64,000 bases of DNA from CAIKKV01 sp044346855 (GCA_044346855.1 JBIIYJ010000001.1:20310-84309), one strand, 5' to 3'. Positions 41,890 through 51,898 are shown, counted from the first letter of the stretch. The notes: generated from the sequence alone by a model not told the origin. Numbers and translations are program-made.

Positions 41890-42713
41890 CAGGCCCCTTT
41901 CGCCTGGACGACCACGGGTTCACCGTAGCGGGGAACCAGCGTTTTCAAACCGGGATACTTGACCGTCATATAATCCGTGAACAGGAGCGGATCCTCGGTG
42001 TTGCCGTCGAACATGTCAAAATGGGTCGGCACGGTGAGCGCCGGCTCCAGGGCGCCCGCCAGGTCGGCCGCCTCCTGGTAGGTCATGTTGCCGATGCAAC
42101 CGGAGCGGAGGCGCTTCGCATCGCGCCCGTTGATCGGCAAAAACACGACGTCCGGCCGGAACGCCCGCAGCGTCGGCTGGATGCCCTCGTAAAGGCAGGT
42201 GTCGCCGGCGTGATAGAGGCAGACGCCGTTGCCGCGGATGATGAACCCCAGGGATAGCGAGGCGCCGGTGGCCGGGTCCCGCTCCAGTTTCTCGTGGGCG
42301 GCCGGCACCGCGTCGACCCGCACGCCGGCCGACTCGATATAACCCCCGTCGGCCAGGCCCCGCAGGCGAGGCCCCTCCCAGCCGAGCTTCCGGCGAAGGT
42401 CCGCCTCGACCGGGGCCGGAGCCACGAAAACCGCCTCCGGGCAGGCGGCCGACAGGGCCGGCCAGGCCGGCCGGTCGATATGGTCGGCGTGATCGTGGCT
42501 CCCCAGCACCAGCCGCACGCCGCGCGCCTGCTCCGGCCGGAACGGAGGCGGCGCGTTTCGTCCCTTTAATAGGGACAAAAAGGGATCGGCCAGGATCACG
42601 GCATCGCCCAGCTTGAGGATGAAGCTGTGCTGGCCCAGCCACCAGAATACGCCTTCGCCCGCCGCCATGCGGCAGGCCGCCACCTCGTTCATCAGGTCGT
42701 CACCCGTTCGCAT
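41889..42713 (-). CDS. Metallo-beta-lactamase-fold hydrolase (UlaG-like)
   Basis: The product is 274 residues. It has the UlaG-type layout: WWLGQHSFILKLGDAVILADPFLSLL, the metal motif GSHDHADHID, and later VCLYHAGDTCLYEGI and VPTHFDMF. UlaG is an L-ascorbate-6-phosphate lactonase; related enzymes hydrolyse lactones or phosphodiesters, so a sugar-lactone role next to two dehydrogenases is attractive. The ATG at 42713 has GGAGGAAG five bases upstream and overlaps the dehydrogenase end by 14 bases. Specific substrate unknown. Confidence 0.84.
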   Translation of the reverse strand: MRTGDDLMNEVAACRMAAGEGVFWWLGQHSFILKLGDAVILADPFLSLLKGRNAPPPFRPEQARGVRLVLGSHDHADHIDRPAWPALSAACPEAVFVAPAPVEADLRRKLGWEGPRLRGLADGGYIESAGVRVDAVPAAHEKLERDPATGASLSLGFIIRGNGVCLYHAGDTCLYEGIQPTLRAFRPDVVFLPINGRDAKRLRSGCIGNMTYQEAADLAGALEPALTVPTHFDMFDGNTEDPLLFTDYMTVKYPGLKTLVPRYGEPVVVQAKGA

Positions 42714-43713
42714 CGGCTTCCTCCCATTCCACCACCACCTTGACCGCGCCCGCGCCCCGCGCCCGGGCAAGCTCCAGCGCCTCGGGAAACCGGTCCGCCG
42801 GGAGGCGGTGCGTGACCAGGCGCTCCAGCCGGTCCGTCCCGCCCAGCGCCGCCGCCACGGCCCCCGGCCAGGCCTCGGCGCTGGCGTTGCTTCCGACCAG
42901 CGCAAGCTCGCGGTGCAGCAGCGTGTTCCAGGGAAAATCGGCGCGGCCGGCCCCGTAATCCCCCAGCACCAGAATCCGGCCCCCCCGCGCGGCCAGCTGC
43001 AGGGCCCACCCCATGGCCGCGGCCTGGCCCGACGCCTCGCACACGGCCGGAAACCCGCCCGGCGCCGCCCGGAGCAGCGCCTCCACGGGCGACCCCGGAA
43101 AGGCGTGGTAGTTCAGCGCCTGCGCCGCGCCCATCGCGCGCGCCAGGGCCAGGCGCGGCTCGCGCCCGCCCACCAGGGTGACCGGGCCGCCCCCGCCGCT
43201 TCCGAGCAGCAGGGTCGTCAAAAGACCAATTGGCCCGTCGCCCAGCACAAGAACAGCCTCCCCGGCCGCCGGCCGCAGCCGGCTCAGCCCGCGGACCGCC
43301 ACCGCCAGCGGTTCGATCAGCACGGCGACCGTCAATGGAAAATCAGGAGGCAGCACGTGCAGGAGGCGGGCCTCGGTCAGGAAATACGGGGCATAGCCGC
43401 CGGGATGCTCGAAGCCCACTTCGCCCCCATCCGCCAGGACATTCTCCGCCACGCACGGCTTCCCCTCCAGCCCGGCCGCAACACCGGCCCCCGGCTTGTC
43501 CACGCGCCCGGCCCACTCGTGGCCCGGAATGGCCGGAAACCCGGTCCGCTTCCAGCCGGCGATCATCTCCAGGTCGGTCGCGCACACGCCGCAGGCCGCG
43601 GTGCGGATGCGAACCTGGCCTGGACCCGGTTCGGGAACAGGCAGCTCCCGGGCCTCGAGACGGCCCGGCCCGGTGTTGACCCAGGCCCGCATGACGGAGG
43701 GGGCCGCGCTCAC
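42700..43713 (-). CDS. Zinc-type medium-chain alcohol/sugar dehydrogenase
   Basis: The product is about 330 residues. The catalytic zinc side shows GVCATDLEMIAG and GHEWAGRV; the Rossmann motif is VLVLGDGPIGLLTTLLLGSG. The four-cysteine structural zinc loop is missing, unlike the next gene. RAWVNTGPGRLEARELPVPEPGPGQV is the normal family start, so ATG at 43692 may be the real start; GTG at 43713 overlaps the previous stop (GTGA). It is likely to oxidise a sugar or polyol to feed the lactonase-like enzyme. Confidence 0.84.
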   Translation of the reverse strand: MSAAPSVMRAWVNTGPGRLEARELPVPEPGPGQVRIRTAACGVCATDLEMIAGWKRTGFPAIPGHEWAGRVDKPGAGVAAGLEGKPCVAENVLADGGEVGFEHPGGYAPYFLTEARLLHVLPPDFPLTVAVLIEPLAVAVRGLSRLRPAAGEAVLVLGDGPIGLLTTLLLGSGGGGPVTLVGGREPRLALARAMGAAQALNYHAFPGSPVEALLRAAPGGFPAVCEASGQAAAMGWALQLAARGGRILVLGDYGAGRADFPWNTLLHRELALVGSNASAEAWPGAVAAALGGTDRLERLVTHRLPADRFPEALELARARGAGAVKVVVEWEEADANG

Positions 43714-44741
43714 GGGTTGATCACGATCTTGTTGCGCCCCGGCTGGCCCATCAGCTCCACCGCGTCGTGGATCCGGGACAGGGGAAAACGGTGCGACACG
43801 ATCTTCCCGGGGTCCACAAGCCCGGTCTCCATGAGCCGGATCGCCTTCTGCATGGCCAGCGGCGTGGTGCCAAAGCTGGCGTCCATGCGCCCTTCGAGGA
43901 AATGGGTCAGCCCGCCGTCGAGCTCGAACGTCTCGTGCGTGGTGATGCCGAACACATTCCAGCGCGTGCCCCGCCGGCGCAGGTCGCGGGCCAGCTCCAC
44001 GGCCCGGATGGGGCCGGCCGCCTCGACCACCAGGTCGGGCCCGTTGGGCAGGATGTCATAGACCTTCCGCTTCGCGTCCCCGGAAGATGAATCGACCGCG
44101 TGCGTGGCGCCCAGCGCCAGGGCGTTGCTGCGGGCATAGGCGCTGGGATCCACCGCCACCAGCCGGCCCGCCCCCGCCGCGCGGGCCACCATCAGGCACA
44201 GCAGCCCGATGCCGCCCGTGCCGATCACCACCACGTCCTCGCCGACCTGCATCCCGCTGTACTGGATGACGCCCTTCCAGGCGCCCGACAGAGGCTCGGT
44301 CAGGCAGGCCGCATCGTGGGACACCCCGGCTGGCTTGAGGAAACAGCAGCTCTCCGTCGTGCGCATCAGTTCGGCGAACGCGCCCGGCCACACCTCGTCC
44401 GGCCCGTCCCCGCCCGTCGTGAAGGCATGCTGGCAGTAGTGGGTGTTGCCGGCCCGGCAATGGGGACAGATCCCGCAATAGCCGGAGGGCTGGCAGATCA
44501 CCTCGTCGCCCGGCTTGAACTGGGTCACCCCGGGGCCCGTCAGGGCCACCACGCCGGACGGCTCGTGCCCCACGATGGCGGGAAACGCCACATTTTTGCG
44601 GATTCCCTTGATGGCCTTGTAATCCGTGGCGCAGAAGCCGCAGCTCCGGATCCGCACGACCACCTCGCCCCGACCGGGCACGGGATCCGGAACGTCTTCG
44701 AGAACGAGCCGGTCGACCTCTTTCAGAACCGCGGCAAGCAT
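43710..44741 (-). CDS. Zinc-dependent alcohol/sugar dehydrogenase
   Basis: The product is 343 residues. The catalytic zinc side is CGFCATDYKAIKG and GHEPSGVV. The structural zinc loop CGICPHCRAGNTHYC carries all four cysteines. The Rossmann motif is VVVIGTGGIGLLCLMVARAAG. It belongs to the sorbitol/threonine dehydrogenase branch; the substrate is not determined. AGGAGA precedes the ATG at 44741. It is the first gene of the six-gene run down to 37904, whose starts overlap or nearly overlap throughout. Confidence 0.9.
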   Translation of the reverse strand: MLAAVLKEVDRLVLEDVPDPVPGRGEVVVRIRSCGFCATDYKAIKGIRKNVAFPAIVGHEPSGVVALTGPGVTQFKPGDEVICQPSGYCGICPHCRAGNTHYCQHAFTTGGDGPDEVWPGAFAELMRTTESCCFLKPAGVSHDAACLTEPLSGAWKGVIQYSGMQVGEDVVVIGTGGIGLLCLMVARAAGAGRLVAVDPSAYARSNALALGATHAVDSSSGDAKRKVYDILPNGPDLVVEAAGPIRAVELARDLRRRGTRWNVFGITTHETFELDGGLTHFLEGRMDASFGTTPLAMQKAIRLMETGLVDPGKIVSHRFPLSRIHDAVELMGQPGRNKIVINP

Positions 44742-44811
44742 GCGTGTCTCCTGCGCCGCGGGACGCGGCTTTTCGAACTGACCTTACCCAACCGATGCGG
44801 AAAGCGCAGAA

Positions 44812-45708
44812 TCAGAAGGCGAACCGGAGGGAAAGCGCCGGCAGCATGCCGGCCTCCGGCCGGAATCCCGCCCGCTCCTCCAGGACGCGGGTGGACGCTT
44901 CCAGCCTGTCCCGGTTATGCCGGATCGCGGCGTCGGCGCCCCCGTAGACGCTTCCCGTGTAGAACGTGATCTCGGCAAACCCGACCACCGCCACCCCGCC
45001 CCAGGCTTCGTCCTCGGCGAACGACACGATGCCCCAGATGCAGAGGGCGTTCATCAGCAGCGACCGGCCTGCGTTGGCGTATTCGCCGGAATAGGCATAG
45101 CCCATGCCGGGAATCAGGCCCAGGAGACCGCCCACGGCCGGGCTCTTGTCGCGCCCCTTCGCATACGCCTCGATCGCCGCGCGCTCCTGCTCCGTCGAAC
45201 CGGGAACGATCGCCAGGGCCTTATGAGCCCCCCCGTAATCGCGGGCCTGCAGCCGGACGACGGCCAGCTTCCGGGATGCGGAGGCGCGGACGCTCTCCGT
45301 CCGGTTGGAGGCGGTGAGGCTTTCCAGATAGAAGGCGGCCTCCCGGGGCCGTCCCCGCCGCAGGCTGTTCTCGCCGCGCAGGAGATAAACCTGCTCCTCG
45401 AGGCCGGGCGCCGTATCCTCCGCCTGGTCCAGCATCCGCCCCGCCTGCTCGAAGCGGTCGGCCTTGACATACTCATAACCCGCCATCCAGAAAAAGGCGC
45501 CTCGCAGGGCGGGCTCCGCCTCGTCCATCGCAAGCCGCCGGTATTCCAGGGCGGACTGGGCGTGCTCCTCGGAATCCGCCAGGGAGCGGGCCAGGGCCAG
45601 GGAGCTGTCGGAGGCCGCGAACGCGGCGCCAGCCACGCTCAGGGCCAGGGCTGTCGTCAGCCCTATGAAGGGAAACCTGCCGGTCAAACGACTCATGCGC
45701 CGGATCAT
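44812..45708 (-). CDS. Exported TPR-like protein with C-terminal membrane segments
   Basis: The product is 298 residues. A signal peptide is clear (FIGLTTALALSVAGAAFAAS). TPR-like helix pairs follow: SALEYRRLAMDEAEPALRGAFFWMAGYEYV and QVYLLRGENSLRRGRPREAAFYLESL. Then come two or three hydrophobic segments, including GLIPGMGYAYSGEYANAGRSLLMNALCIWGIV. Relatives of this pattern in diverse bacteria have no firm function. AAGG lies seven bases before the ATG. It is divergent from the large secreted protein at 45830. Confidence 0.65.
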   Translation of the reverse strand: MIRRMSRLTGRFPFIGLTTALALSVAGAAFAASDSSLALARSLADSEEHAQSALEYRRLAMDEAEPALRGAFFWMAGYEYVKADRFEQAGRMLDQAEDTAPGLEEQVYLLRGENSLRRGRPREAAFYLESLTASNRTESVRASASRKLAVVRLQARDYGGAHKALAIVPGSTEQERAAIEAYAKGRDKSPAVGGLLGLIPGMGYAYSGEYANAGRSLLMNALCIWGIVSFAEDEAWGGVAVVGFAEITFYTGSVYGGADAAIRHNRDRLEASTRVLEERAGFRPEAGMLPALSLRFAF

Positions 45709-45829
45709 GCCAGAACCTTTTCCGTTTCACAAGCTTCCCGTTTGGCCGGTCTTAATCCGTTTCAATCCTCTTGTGGCAAACCGGTCAATACGCTACCGTT
45801 GCAGGCGTAAATCACTCCCGGGAGGTTTC

Positions 45830-48805
45830 ATGCATCCGTTCCGCCGCCCCGCCCTGGCCGCCTTCGCCCTGACCGCATCCCTGCTGGCCGCCGCCGAGCT
45901 CAAAGTGGCTCCGCTCGAGGCCGAACTCCCCCCGACCAGCGGCTTTGTCCCGGTCCGGCTCGACGCCTGCGCCAACGCGCTTGAGGAAGCCGCCCTCGGA
46001 TCCGACGCCGTCCTCGCCAACGCCATCCCGTTCGAGCTCGTCCGCAAGCCGGGCGTCAATCACGTGTTCCTGAAGGAGGCGAACTGGGCCGACTGGGCCA
46101 AGGATCCCAGCTCCTACTATTCCCCCTACGACACATTCCCCACCTCGCGCACGCCGAACCGCGTCATTTTCACCATCCCGGCTGCGGATTACGCGGCCGT
46201 CCACCTGCTGGCCTCGGCGGAGGACGACACGAACCTGTCGCCCATCGTCAGCTTCCGGATCGGGGCCCTGGGCGGCGGGCACGGGCAGGTGCTGTATCAT
46301 GATTTCCAGGCAACGATTCCCCGGGTTTCAGACAAGCCTGGCTCCGTCCCTTTTATCACCACGCCCAGGGGCAAACTCTTCCTCGTCCGCGTGCCGCTTG
46401 AAAAAGCCATCGCGCAGGATTTCATCAACCGGAAATCGCTCTCGGTGGAAGTCACCAAGGAACTGCGCCTGGCGGTGCGGCGGCCCGATCCCTGCCGCTA
46501 CCAGATCCGCCCGCTCGGCCTCCCCAGCGGGGTGCGGATATTCGGCATGACGTTCCAGTATGCGCCGGTGCAGATGGCCGTCACCACCCGCCAGTCGGGC
46601 CACATTTTCAACGAGCCCGAGACGCCGCAGTTCCAGGTGAGCCTGACCCGCCTGCTGCCCGGGGGGAAGGCCTTCACGCTGGAGGCGGAGGCGCGCGACC
46701 GCTACGGCAACGTGTTCACCAACGCCGTCGAGGCGACGCCGCCGGCCGCCGGAACGCTCGCGCTCGACCTTCGGCTTCCGGTGTCCACCCGGGGCTGCTT
46801 CGACGCCGTCTTCACCCTCAAGTCCGGGAGGAACGTCGTGCTGGCGCGCCGGACCTCGTTCGCCGTGCTGCCGCCGGACACGCGGAAATACCGGGCCGAG
46901 TCGCCTTTCGGCGTCTGGGATTTCACGGGCGCCCACTACACGCCGGCCGATCCGGATTTCCTCGGCCCGCTGTACGTCAAGGCGGGCCTGCGGTACGGCA
47001 TGTTCAACGTCGCCGAGGAGCACCGCGCCCGCTACGGCCTGCTCAAGGGTAACGACCTCAAGCTGGATCCCGCCCAGATCGAGGCCCTGGCCGGGGCCAT
47101 GAAGACGAACAGCGCCATCAAGCAGCCCGACCGGCTGATGATCTTCCACGAAACGTCGATCTCCGGCCCGCAGATCACGCGCACCCCGGACTTCTTCACC
47201 GGCCGCGGGCCCTACGTATTCAACGAGAAGGAGCAGGCGACCTTCTCGAACCTCTGGGCCGCCGCCGAGGCCACGGCCAAGGCCATCCGGACGCACCTGC
47301 CGGGCACGGAGATCTATTTCGGGAACGGAGCGCCGCTCCTGCTGGAGGAGTTCCTGCGCCGCAAGTTCCCGGCGGAGTGGCTCGGGTCGCGCGGCAACGA
47401 GGCGGGCACCTTCATGCGGATGCCGGAGCAGCAGCCGCCCGACTTCATCGCCAACAACGCCGGCCTGTTCATGGACCGCGCGCTTCTGGACGGGTACGGC
47501 TACGCGGACACGCCACTCCGCCAGTGCTACGAGATGTGCTACCCCAACACCAACCCCGGCAACCTCAGCCCCGACACGCAGGCGCGCTACCTCGTCCGCC
47601 ACCTCATGCACTCGCTGGCCTGGCGCATCCCGATCATCCGCTCGAGCCTGATCGTGGATACCGGCAATTCCTATTACTTCAGCAACTGGGGCGCCTCGGG
47701 CCTGTGCTACGCGATGCCCGACGTTCGCCCCAAGCCCTCCTACGTGGCCATGGCCACGCTCACGCTGCTGCTGGACGGCGCGACGTTCACCCGCATGGTC
47801 CCCACCGGCTCCCCCGTGGTCTACGCCTTCGAGTTCAGGAAAAAGGACAACTCCCACGTCGTCTGCCTCTGGACGCTGCGGGGTGCGCGCGAGGTCGGCA
47901 TCCCCGGGATTTCGGGAAGCACGCTGACCGACCTCATGGGAACGGAGTCGACCCTGAAGATGGACCGATTCACCCTGTCCGCCGATCCGGTGTTCCTGAC
48001 GGTGGCGAAGCCGCTGGGCCAACTGACCCTGGGGCCCGCGCTCATGGAGACGCGCCCCGCCGGCAAGCCCTTCGCGGTTTCCCCGCTCGCCCGCCTGGCC
48101 GACTGGACCGTCGAGACGGGGAACAGCCTGGAACTGGAAACCTACAATCCCCTGGAACCCCGCCGCAAGGGCGATTTCCTTTTCACCGAAACCGCCGCTT
48201 TCGAAGGGGAGCCGAACGTGCTCGCCGTCAGGGCGAAGACGCCGGTCGCAGGCAAGGAATTCCTGCCGATGTACTCCGTCCTGAAGCACAACGCGCCCGC
48301 CGATATCCCCGGCCAGCCGACCCGGATCGGCCTCATGGTCAACGGCAACGGCGGCTGGGGCCGGGTGATCTTCGAGCTGACGGACGCCTCCGGCCAGCGC
48401 TGGATCTCCATCGGGGCCGAAGAGCGGGGCGAGCCGACCCGCTGGCTGGCCGACATGCTGCCCCCGGAAGAATTCCAGAACCTGAAGTCGTCGAACCGCT
48501 CGGACTGGAACACCAATGACGCCTGGCAGCGGAGCTGCATCAACTTCGAAGGCTGGCGCTACCTGTCCTTCCCCCTGCCGGGCAACTATCCGGGCGAAGG
48601 CTACCACTGGCCGTACAGCAGCCAGTGGCGCTATTCGGGGGACGGCATCGTGCATTACCCGATCCGGCTCACCCGCCTGATCCTGACGATCCCCGAAAAG
48701 GTCCTGACCGGAACGGTCTACGCGGCGGTCCCGCGCCCGGAGATCTACCTCAAGGACCTGATGGTCACCTACGATCCGCCGGAGGTCGCTTTCACGGCTG
48801 AGTAA
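45830..48805 (+). CDS. Large secreted protein, probable glycan-active enzyme (unclassified)
   Basis: The product is 991 residues with a signal peptide (FRRPALAAFALTASLLAAAEL). The middle section, about 330-700, has a barrel-like pattern: FGVWDFTGAHYTP, RLMIFHETSIS, HLPGTEIYFGNGAPLLLEEFLRRKFPAEW, and later MVPTGSPVVYAFEFRK. The last quarter is beta-rich and carbohydrate-module-like (GNGGWGRVIFELTDASGQRWISIG). I do not recognise the family. A clan A glycoside hydrolase with flanking beta-sandwiches is a guess. GGGAGG precedes the ATG; a longer upstream frame lacks a signal peptide. The heparinase-like gene follows after 60 bases. Confidence 0.6.
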   Translation: MHPFRRPALAAFALTASLLAAAELKVAPLEAELPPTSGFVPVRLDACANALEEAALGSDAVLANAIPFELVRKPGVNHVFLKEANWADWAKDPSSYYSPYDTFPTSRTPNRVIFTIPAADYAAVHLLASAEDDTNLSPIVSFRIGALGGGHGQVLYHDFQATIPRVSDKPGSVPFITTPRGKLFLVRVPLEKAIAQDFINRKSLSVEVTKELRLAVRRPDPCRYQIRPLGLPSGVRIFGMTFQYAPVQMAVTTRQSGHIFNEPETPQFQVSLTRLLPGGKAFTLEAEARDRYGNVFTNAVEATPPAAGTLALDLRLPVSTRGCFDAVFTLKSGRNVVLARRTSFAVLPPDTRKYRAESPFGVWDFTGAHYTPADPDFLGPLYVKAGLRYGMFNVAEEHRARYGLLKGNDLKLDPAQIEALAGAMKTNSAIKQPDRLMIFHETSISGPQITRTPDFFTGRGPYVFNEKEQATFSNLWAAAEATAKAIRTHLPGTEIYFGNGAPLLLEEFLRRKFPAEWLGSRGNEAGTFMRMPEQQPPDFIANNAGLFMDRALLDGYGYADTPLRQCYEMCYPNTNPGNLSPDTQARYLVRHLMHSLAWRIPIIRSSLIVDTGNSYYFSNWGASGLCYAMPDVRPKPSYVAMATLTLLLDGATFTRMVPTGSPVVYAFEFRKKDNSHVVCLWTLRGAREVGIPGISGSTLTDLMGTESTLKMDRFTLSADPVFLTVAKPLGQLTLGPALMETRPAGKPFAVSPLARLADWTVETGNSLELETYNPLEPRRKGDFLFTETAAFEGEPNVLAVRAKTPVAGKEFLPMYSVLKHNAPADIPGQPTRIGLMVNGNGGWGRVIFELTDASGQRWISIGAEERGEPTRWLADMLPPEEFQNLKSSNRSDWNTNDAWQRSCINFEGWRYLSFPLPGNYPGEGYHWPYSSQWRYSGDGIVHYPIRLTRLILTIPEKVLTGTVYAAVPRPEIYLKDLMVTYDPPEVAFTAE

Positions 48806-48865
48806 CTGACTTTCAAACTCCACTCACTTTATATATACTTGAAATTAAATAACAAAGGACTCCGC

Positions 48866-51800
48866 ATGAATCATCGCCCCCTTTCCGCCTTGCTGGCGAT
48901 CCTATGCCTTGCGGCGCTGTCGGTGCACGCCCAGGATTCCGTGCGGCTCCTGGACACCCCGGCGGAAGCCCTCTTTTCCGCCCAAGGCGGCTCGTGGAGT
49001 CTGCTGACGAACGCGGGCGAACCGGTGCTGCGCTGGCAGCCGGAAGCGGGGCAGGCCGCCGTGCTGGAGGTGCCGGCGAGTTCCCCCCTCCTCGAACGCA
49101 TGAAGTCGATGGACTGGCTGAACCTGGAATTCAACATCGTCACGGGCCGGGTGAACGACCTGACCCTCGCCACGCGGGGTTTGATTTCCAGCCACCGCCG
49201 CTACAAGGTCCACAGCACCACCGTGGCGCACAACACCACACGGGCAGGCGCCTGGCACACCGCCGATCTTGAGTTGTCGCGCCCGAACTGGTTCCCCTGG
49301 GACAATCCGGACGGCTCCGACGCCGATGTCTTCTTCCGCTTCTCCACCCTCGCCCTGGAGCCCGGGACGATCATCGAATTTCGGCGTATGACCGCCCACA
49401 CCGGCTGGCTTCAGCTCAAACCCGATTTCGAGTATCCGGTCACCTGGCCGTTCGCGGCGCCCCGCCCGGACGGGTCGGTCGAATACCGCATCAGCTGGCA
49501 GTTGCTGAACGCCTCCGGCAAGGCGGACATCCTGTCGGCCGAAATCCTCTCCACCCACAGCCTGTTCCGGCCGGCGTTCGTGACGAACGACATCGACACC
49601 CGCGTGGGCGGAGCGCCGGTTCCCTTCGATCTCGTGGCCATCCTTCCCGCCGAGGCGGCCCGTGCCGCGGCGCCGCTCGCGGCCGAAACCCTGCGCGTCA
49701 AGTTCAGCCTCAAGGGCCGGCCCGAGGTGGCGGTCTATTGGTCCGGAGACCTGGTGGCGCCCCTGCCGGCCGGCACCCGGCGCCAGGTGGTGTTCACCGA
49801 CCCGGTGCTGCAGGATGCGCGCGCGGCGGCCCGGCAGCCCACGGGGGAACTGGCGCGGATCCTGGAACTGAAGAAAGTGATCGCCGCGGCCGACGAATTC
49901 AAAAGCAAGAAACTGCTCCAGATTCCGACGGGCCACCAATGGCCCGGCTCGCCTTTCCTCCCGCCCTGGACCATCACCGATACCATGTGCCAGATTTCCA
50001 ACAAGGTCACAGGCGAAGTGGAATTCAACACGTTCCGGGCCGGTTTGGGCTGGAAGAAATACCTGGAATATCCCGGCAACGCTGCCGAAAACCTTGGGCA
50101 GGCCTACCTGTTCACCGGCGACGAAAGCTACGCCACGCAGGCCATCGCCTATTTTTCGCTCCTGTCCGTTCAATACCCGCTCCTTCCCCTGAACAAGGCG
50201 TTCGAGCTTCCCTGGGCCGGGGGCCCCGCCACCCTGGGTGCCTCCCGCTGGTCCAACGGCAGCACCTACGGCGGATCCATGTTCATGCGCCTGCAGAGCC
50301 GTCTGCTGAACATGGTCTCCGAGTCGCCTTCCTGGACCGAAGCGGTCCGCGCCGCCGTCTACACCAACTTCGCGGTCCCCTATTGCCTGGAGATCATCAA
50401 GTTCAACGGCGGCATGAACAACCAGACCGATATCGGGAACCACAACGTCCTGCTCATGGGCCTGGCCTTCCAGGACGCCGGCCTCGTCAAGTGGGCGCTC
50501 CAGCATGACGGCGGCATTCTCCCCCGGCTCACCGACATCGACGCCGACGGCTTCTCCTCCGAAGGGCGTCCGATCGGCTACCACCTGGCCGGCATGGCGG
50601 AATACATGCCCTCCCTGGCGTACCTGAAAAATTCAGGCCTCGCCGTGCCCGTGCCCTGGGCGCGGCTCCTCTCGGCCGTCCGCATGCCCTTCCAGCGCGC
50701 CGCGCTCAACGGCCGCATCCCGAATACGGGCGACTGCGCCCGCTGGCAGAACGCAGCCCTGAACCCGCACGTCGATCACATCCTCGACGTCTTCCCCGGC
50801 GAGCGGTGGCTCGACCTGGTCGCGGCCGGAACAACGCCCGCCGCCCGGATCCGCCGCTTCAACCAGGGCGGCGCCGCGCCGGACAAGGATCGCTGGATGG
50901 CCCTGCTCTCCCCCGCGCCCATTCTCTTCCCCCATGCCGGCATGGCCATCCTGCGCACAGGCGACACCCCCGAATCGCAAATCATGGCCACCCTTGATTA
51001 CGGGCTGAACGTTTACCACGGCCACCTGGACCGCCTGCAGGTGACCCTGCTGGCCTTCGGCAAGACCTTCACCCACGGCTTCGGAAGCGTCTACAACGTC
51101 GGCCGGGGCGGCATGACCAACGGCGCCGAGGTGCTGAAAAACGTCAATTGGGCCAGTTCGCTATTTCAGAATGTGATCCTTGTGGACCAGGAAAGCCAAC
51201 GCCCCGCCATCGGCCGGCTCCTGGCCTGGAGCGCGCAGCCCGACTTGCAGGCGGCCGTGGCGCGCGTCGAGGGCATCGCCCCCGGGGTCGCCCACACCCG
51301 CGGAATCGTGCTGACGGAAGGGCTGCTGGTTGTCCTGGACCGCATGGAGTCGGACCAGCCCCACCAGTATGACTGGGTTTACCACAACTTCGGCGACCTG
51401 GCGCTCGGTGCCGGCTGGACCTCGGAGCCGGCCGCGGCCCCGCTGGGCGAGAGCAAGGACGTCGGGTATCCCTTCATCCAGGAATTGCGGAAACTGGCCG
51501 GCGCCGGCCCGCTCCGCCTGACGTGGGACCTGACCCGCCAGGTGGACGCCCTGGCGCCGCCCACGAACGCCCTGCCGCCGTTCCAATTGGATTTCCGCCA
51601 AGTCTGCAGCGAGCCGGGGGATACCTACACCGGCGTTGTAGGACTGAACAACCCCAACACCCGGACGGTGTGGGACCGGGCGCCCTCCGTCTTCCGCAGG
51701 GTCCGCGGAACGAGCGTCTTCTGGGGCACCGTGCTGGCCCCGGCCGGCGCCGATTCCCCCCTGGCCGGGGTGGAGGCGGACGGGGCGGACGGCGTGAAAG

Positions 51801-51877
51801 TGACGCTGACGAACGGAAAGACCTTCACCTGCACGCTGTCGGGCCTGGTCAAGGATTATCCAGCCAAGGGGCCTTAA
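48866..51877 (+). CDS. Large secreted heparinase II/III-like protein
   Basis: The product is 1003 residues with signal peptide (SALLAILCLAALSVHAQD). A beta-rich N-terminal part of about 280 residues precedes an alpha/alpha toroid (YLEYPGNAAENLGQAYLFTGDESYATQAIAYF, NNQTDIGNHNVLLMGLAFQ), then a beta-sandwich with LDYGLNVYHGHLDRLQVTLLAFGKTF, the conserved heparinase II/III-type H-G-H-x-D region. It is probably an exported or periplasmic lyase of uronic-acid polysaccharides. AAAGGA precedes the ATG. AT-rich TATACT (48834-48839) may be a -10, but no good -35 stands upstream. Confidence 0.75.
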   Translation: MNHRPLSALLAILCLAALSVHAQDSVRLLDTPAEALFSAQGGSWSLLTNAGEPVLRWQPEAGQAAVLEVPASSPLLERMKSMDWLNLEFNIVTGRVNDLTLATRGLISSHRRYKVHSTTVAHNTTRAGAWHTADLELSRPNWFPWDNPDGSDADVFFRFSTLALEPGTIIEFRRMTAHTGWLQLKPDFEYPVTWPFAAPRPDGSVEYRISWQLLNASGKADILSAEILSTHSLFRPAFVTNDIDTRVGGAPVPFDLVAILPAEAARAAAPLAAETLRVKFSLKGRPEVAVYWSGDLVAPLPAGTRRQVVFTDPVLQDARAAARQPTGELARILELKKVIAAADEFKSKKLLQIPTGHQWPGSPFLPPWTITDTMCQISNKVTGEVEFNTFRAGLGWKKYLEYPGNAAENLGQAYLFTGDESYATQAIAYFSLLSVQYPLLPLNKAFELPWAGGPATLGASRWSNGSTYGGSMFMRLQSRLLNMVSESPSWTEAVRAAVYTNFAVPYCLEIIKFNGGMNNQTDIGNHNVLLMGLAFQDAGLVKWALQHDGGILPRLTDIDADGFSSEGRPIGYHLAGMAEYMPSLAYLKNSGLAVPVPWARLLSAVRMPFQRAALNGRIPNTGDCARWQNAALNPHVDHILDVFPGERWLDLVAAGTTPAARIRRFNQGGAAPDKDRWMALLSPAPILFPHAGMAILRTGDTPESQIMATLDYGLNVYHGHLDRLQVTLLAFGKTFTHGFGSVYNVGRGGMTNGAEVLKNVNWASSLFQNVILVDQESQRPAIGRLLAWSAQPDLQAAVARVEGIAPGVAHTRGIVLTEGLLVVLDRMESDQPHQYDWVYHNFGDLALGAGWTSEPAAAPLGESKDVGYPFIQELRKLAGAGPLRLTWDLTRQVDALAPPTNALPPFQLDFRQVCSEPGDTYTGVVGLNNPNTRTVWDRAPSVFRRVRGTSVFWGTVLAPAGADSPLAGVEADGADGVKVTLTNGKTFTCTLSGLVKDYPAKGP

Positions 51878-51898
51878 CCAATAATCGGGACACAAACC

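Noticed and set aside
45665..45829. N-terminal extension of the large secreted protein
   Set aside because: It adds residues before the signal peptide; GGGAGG stands before the ATG at 45830.
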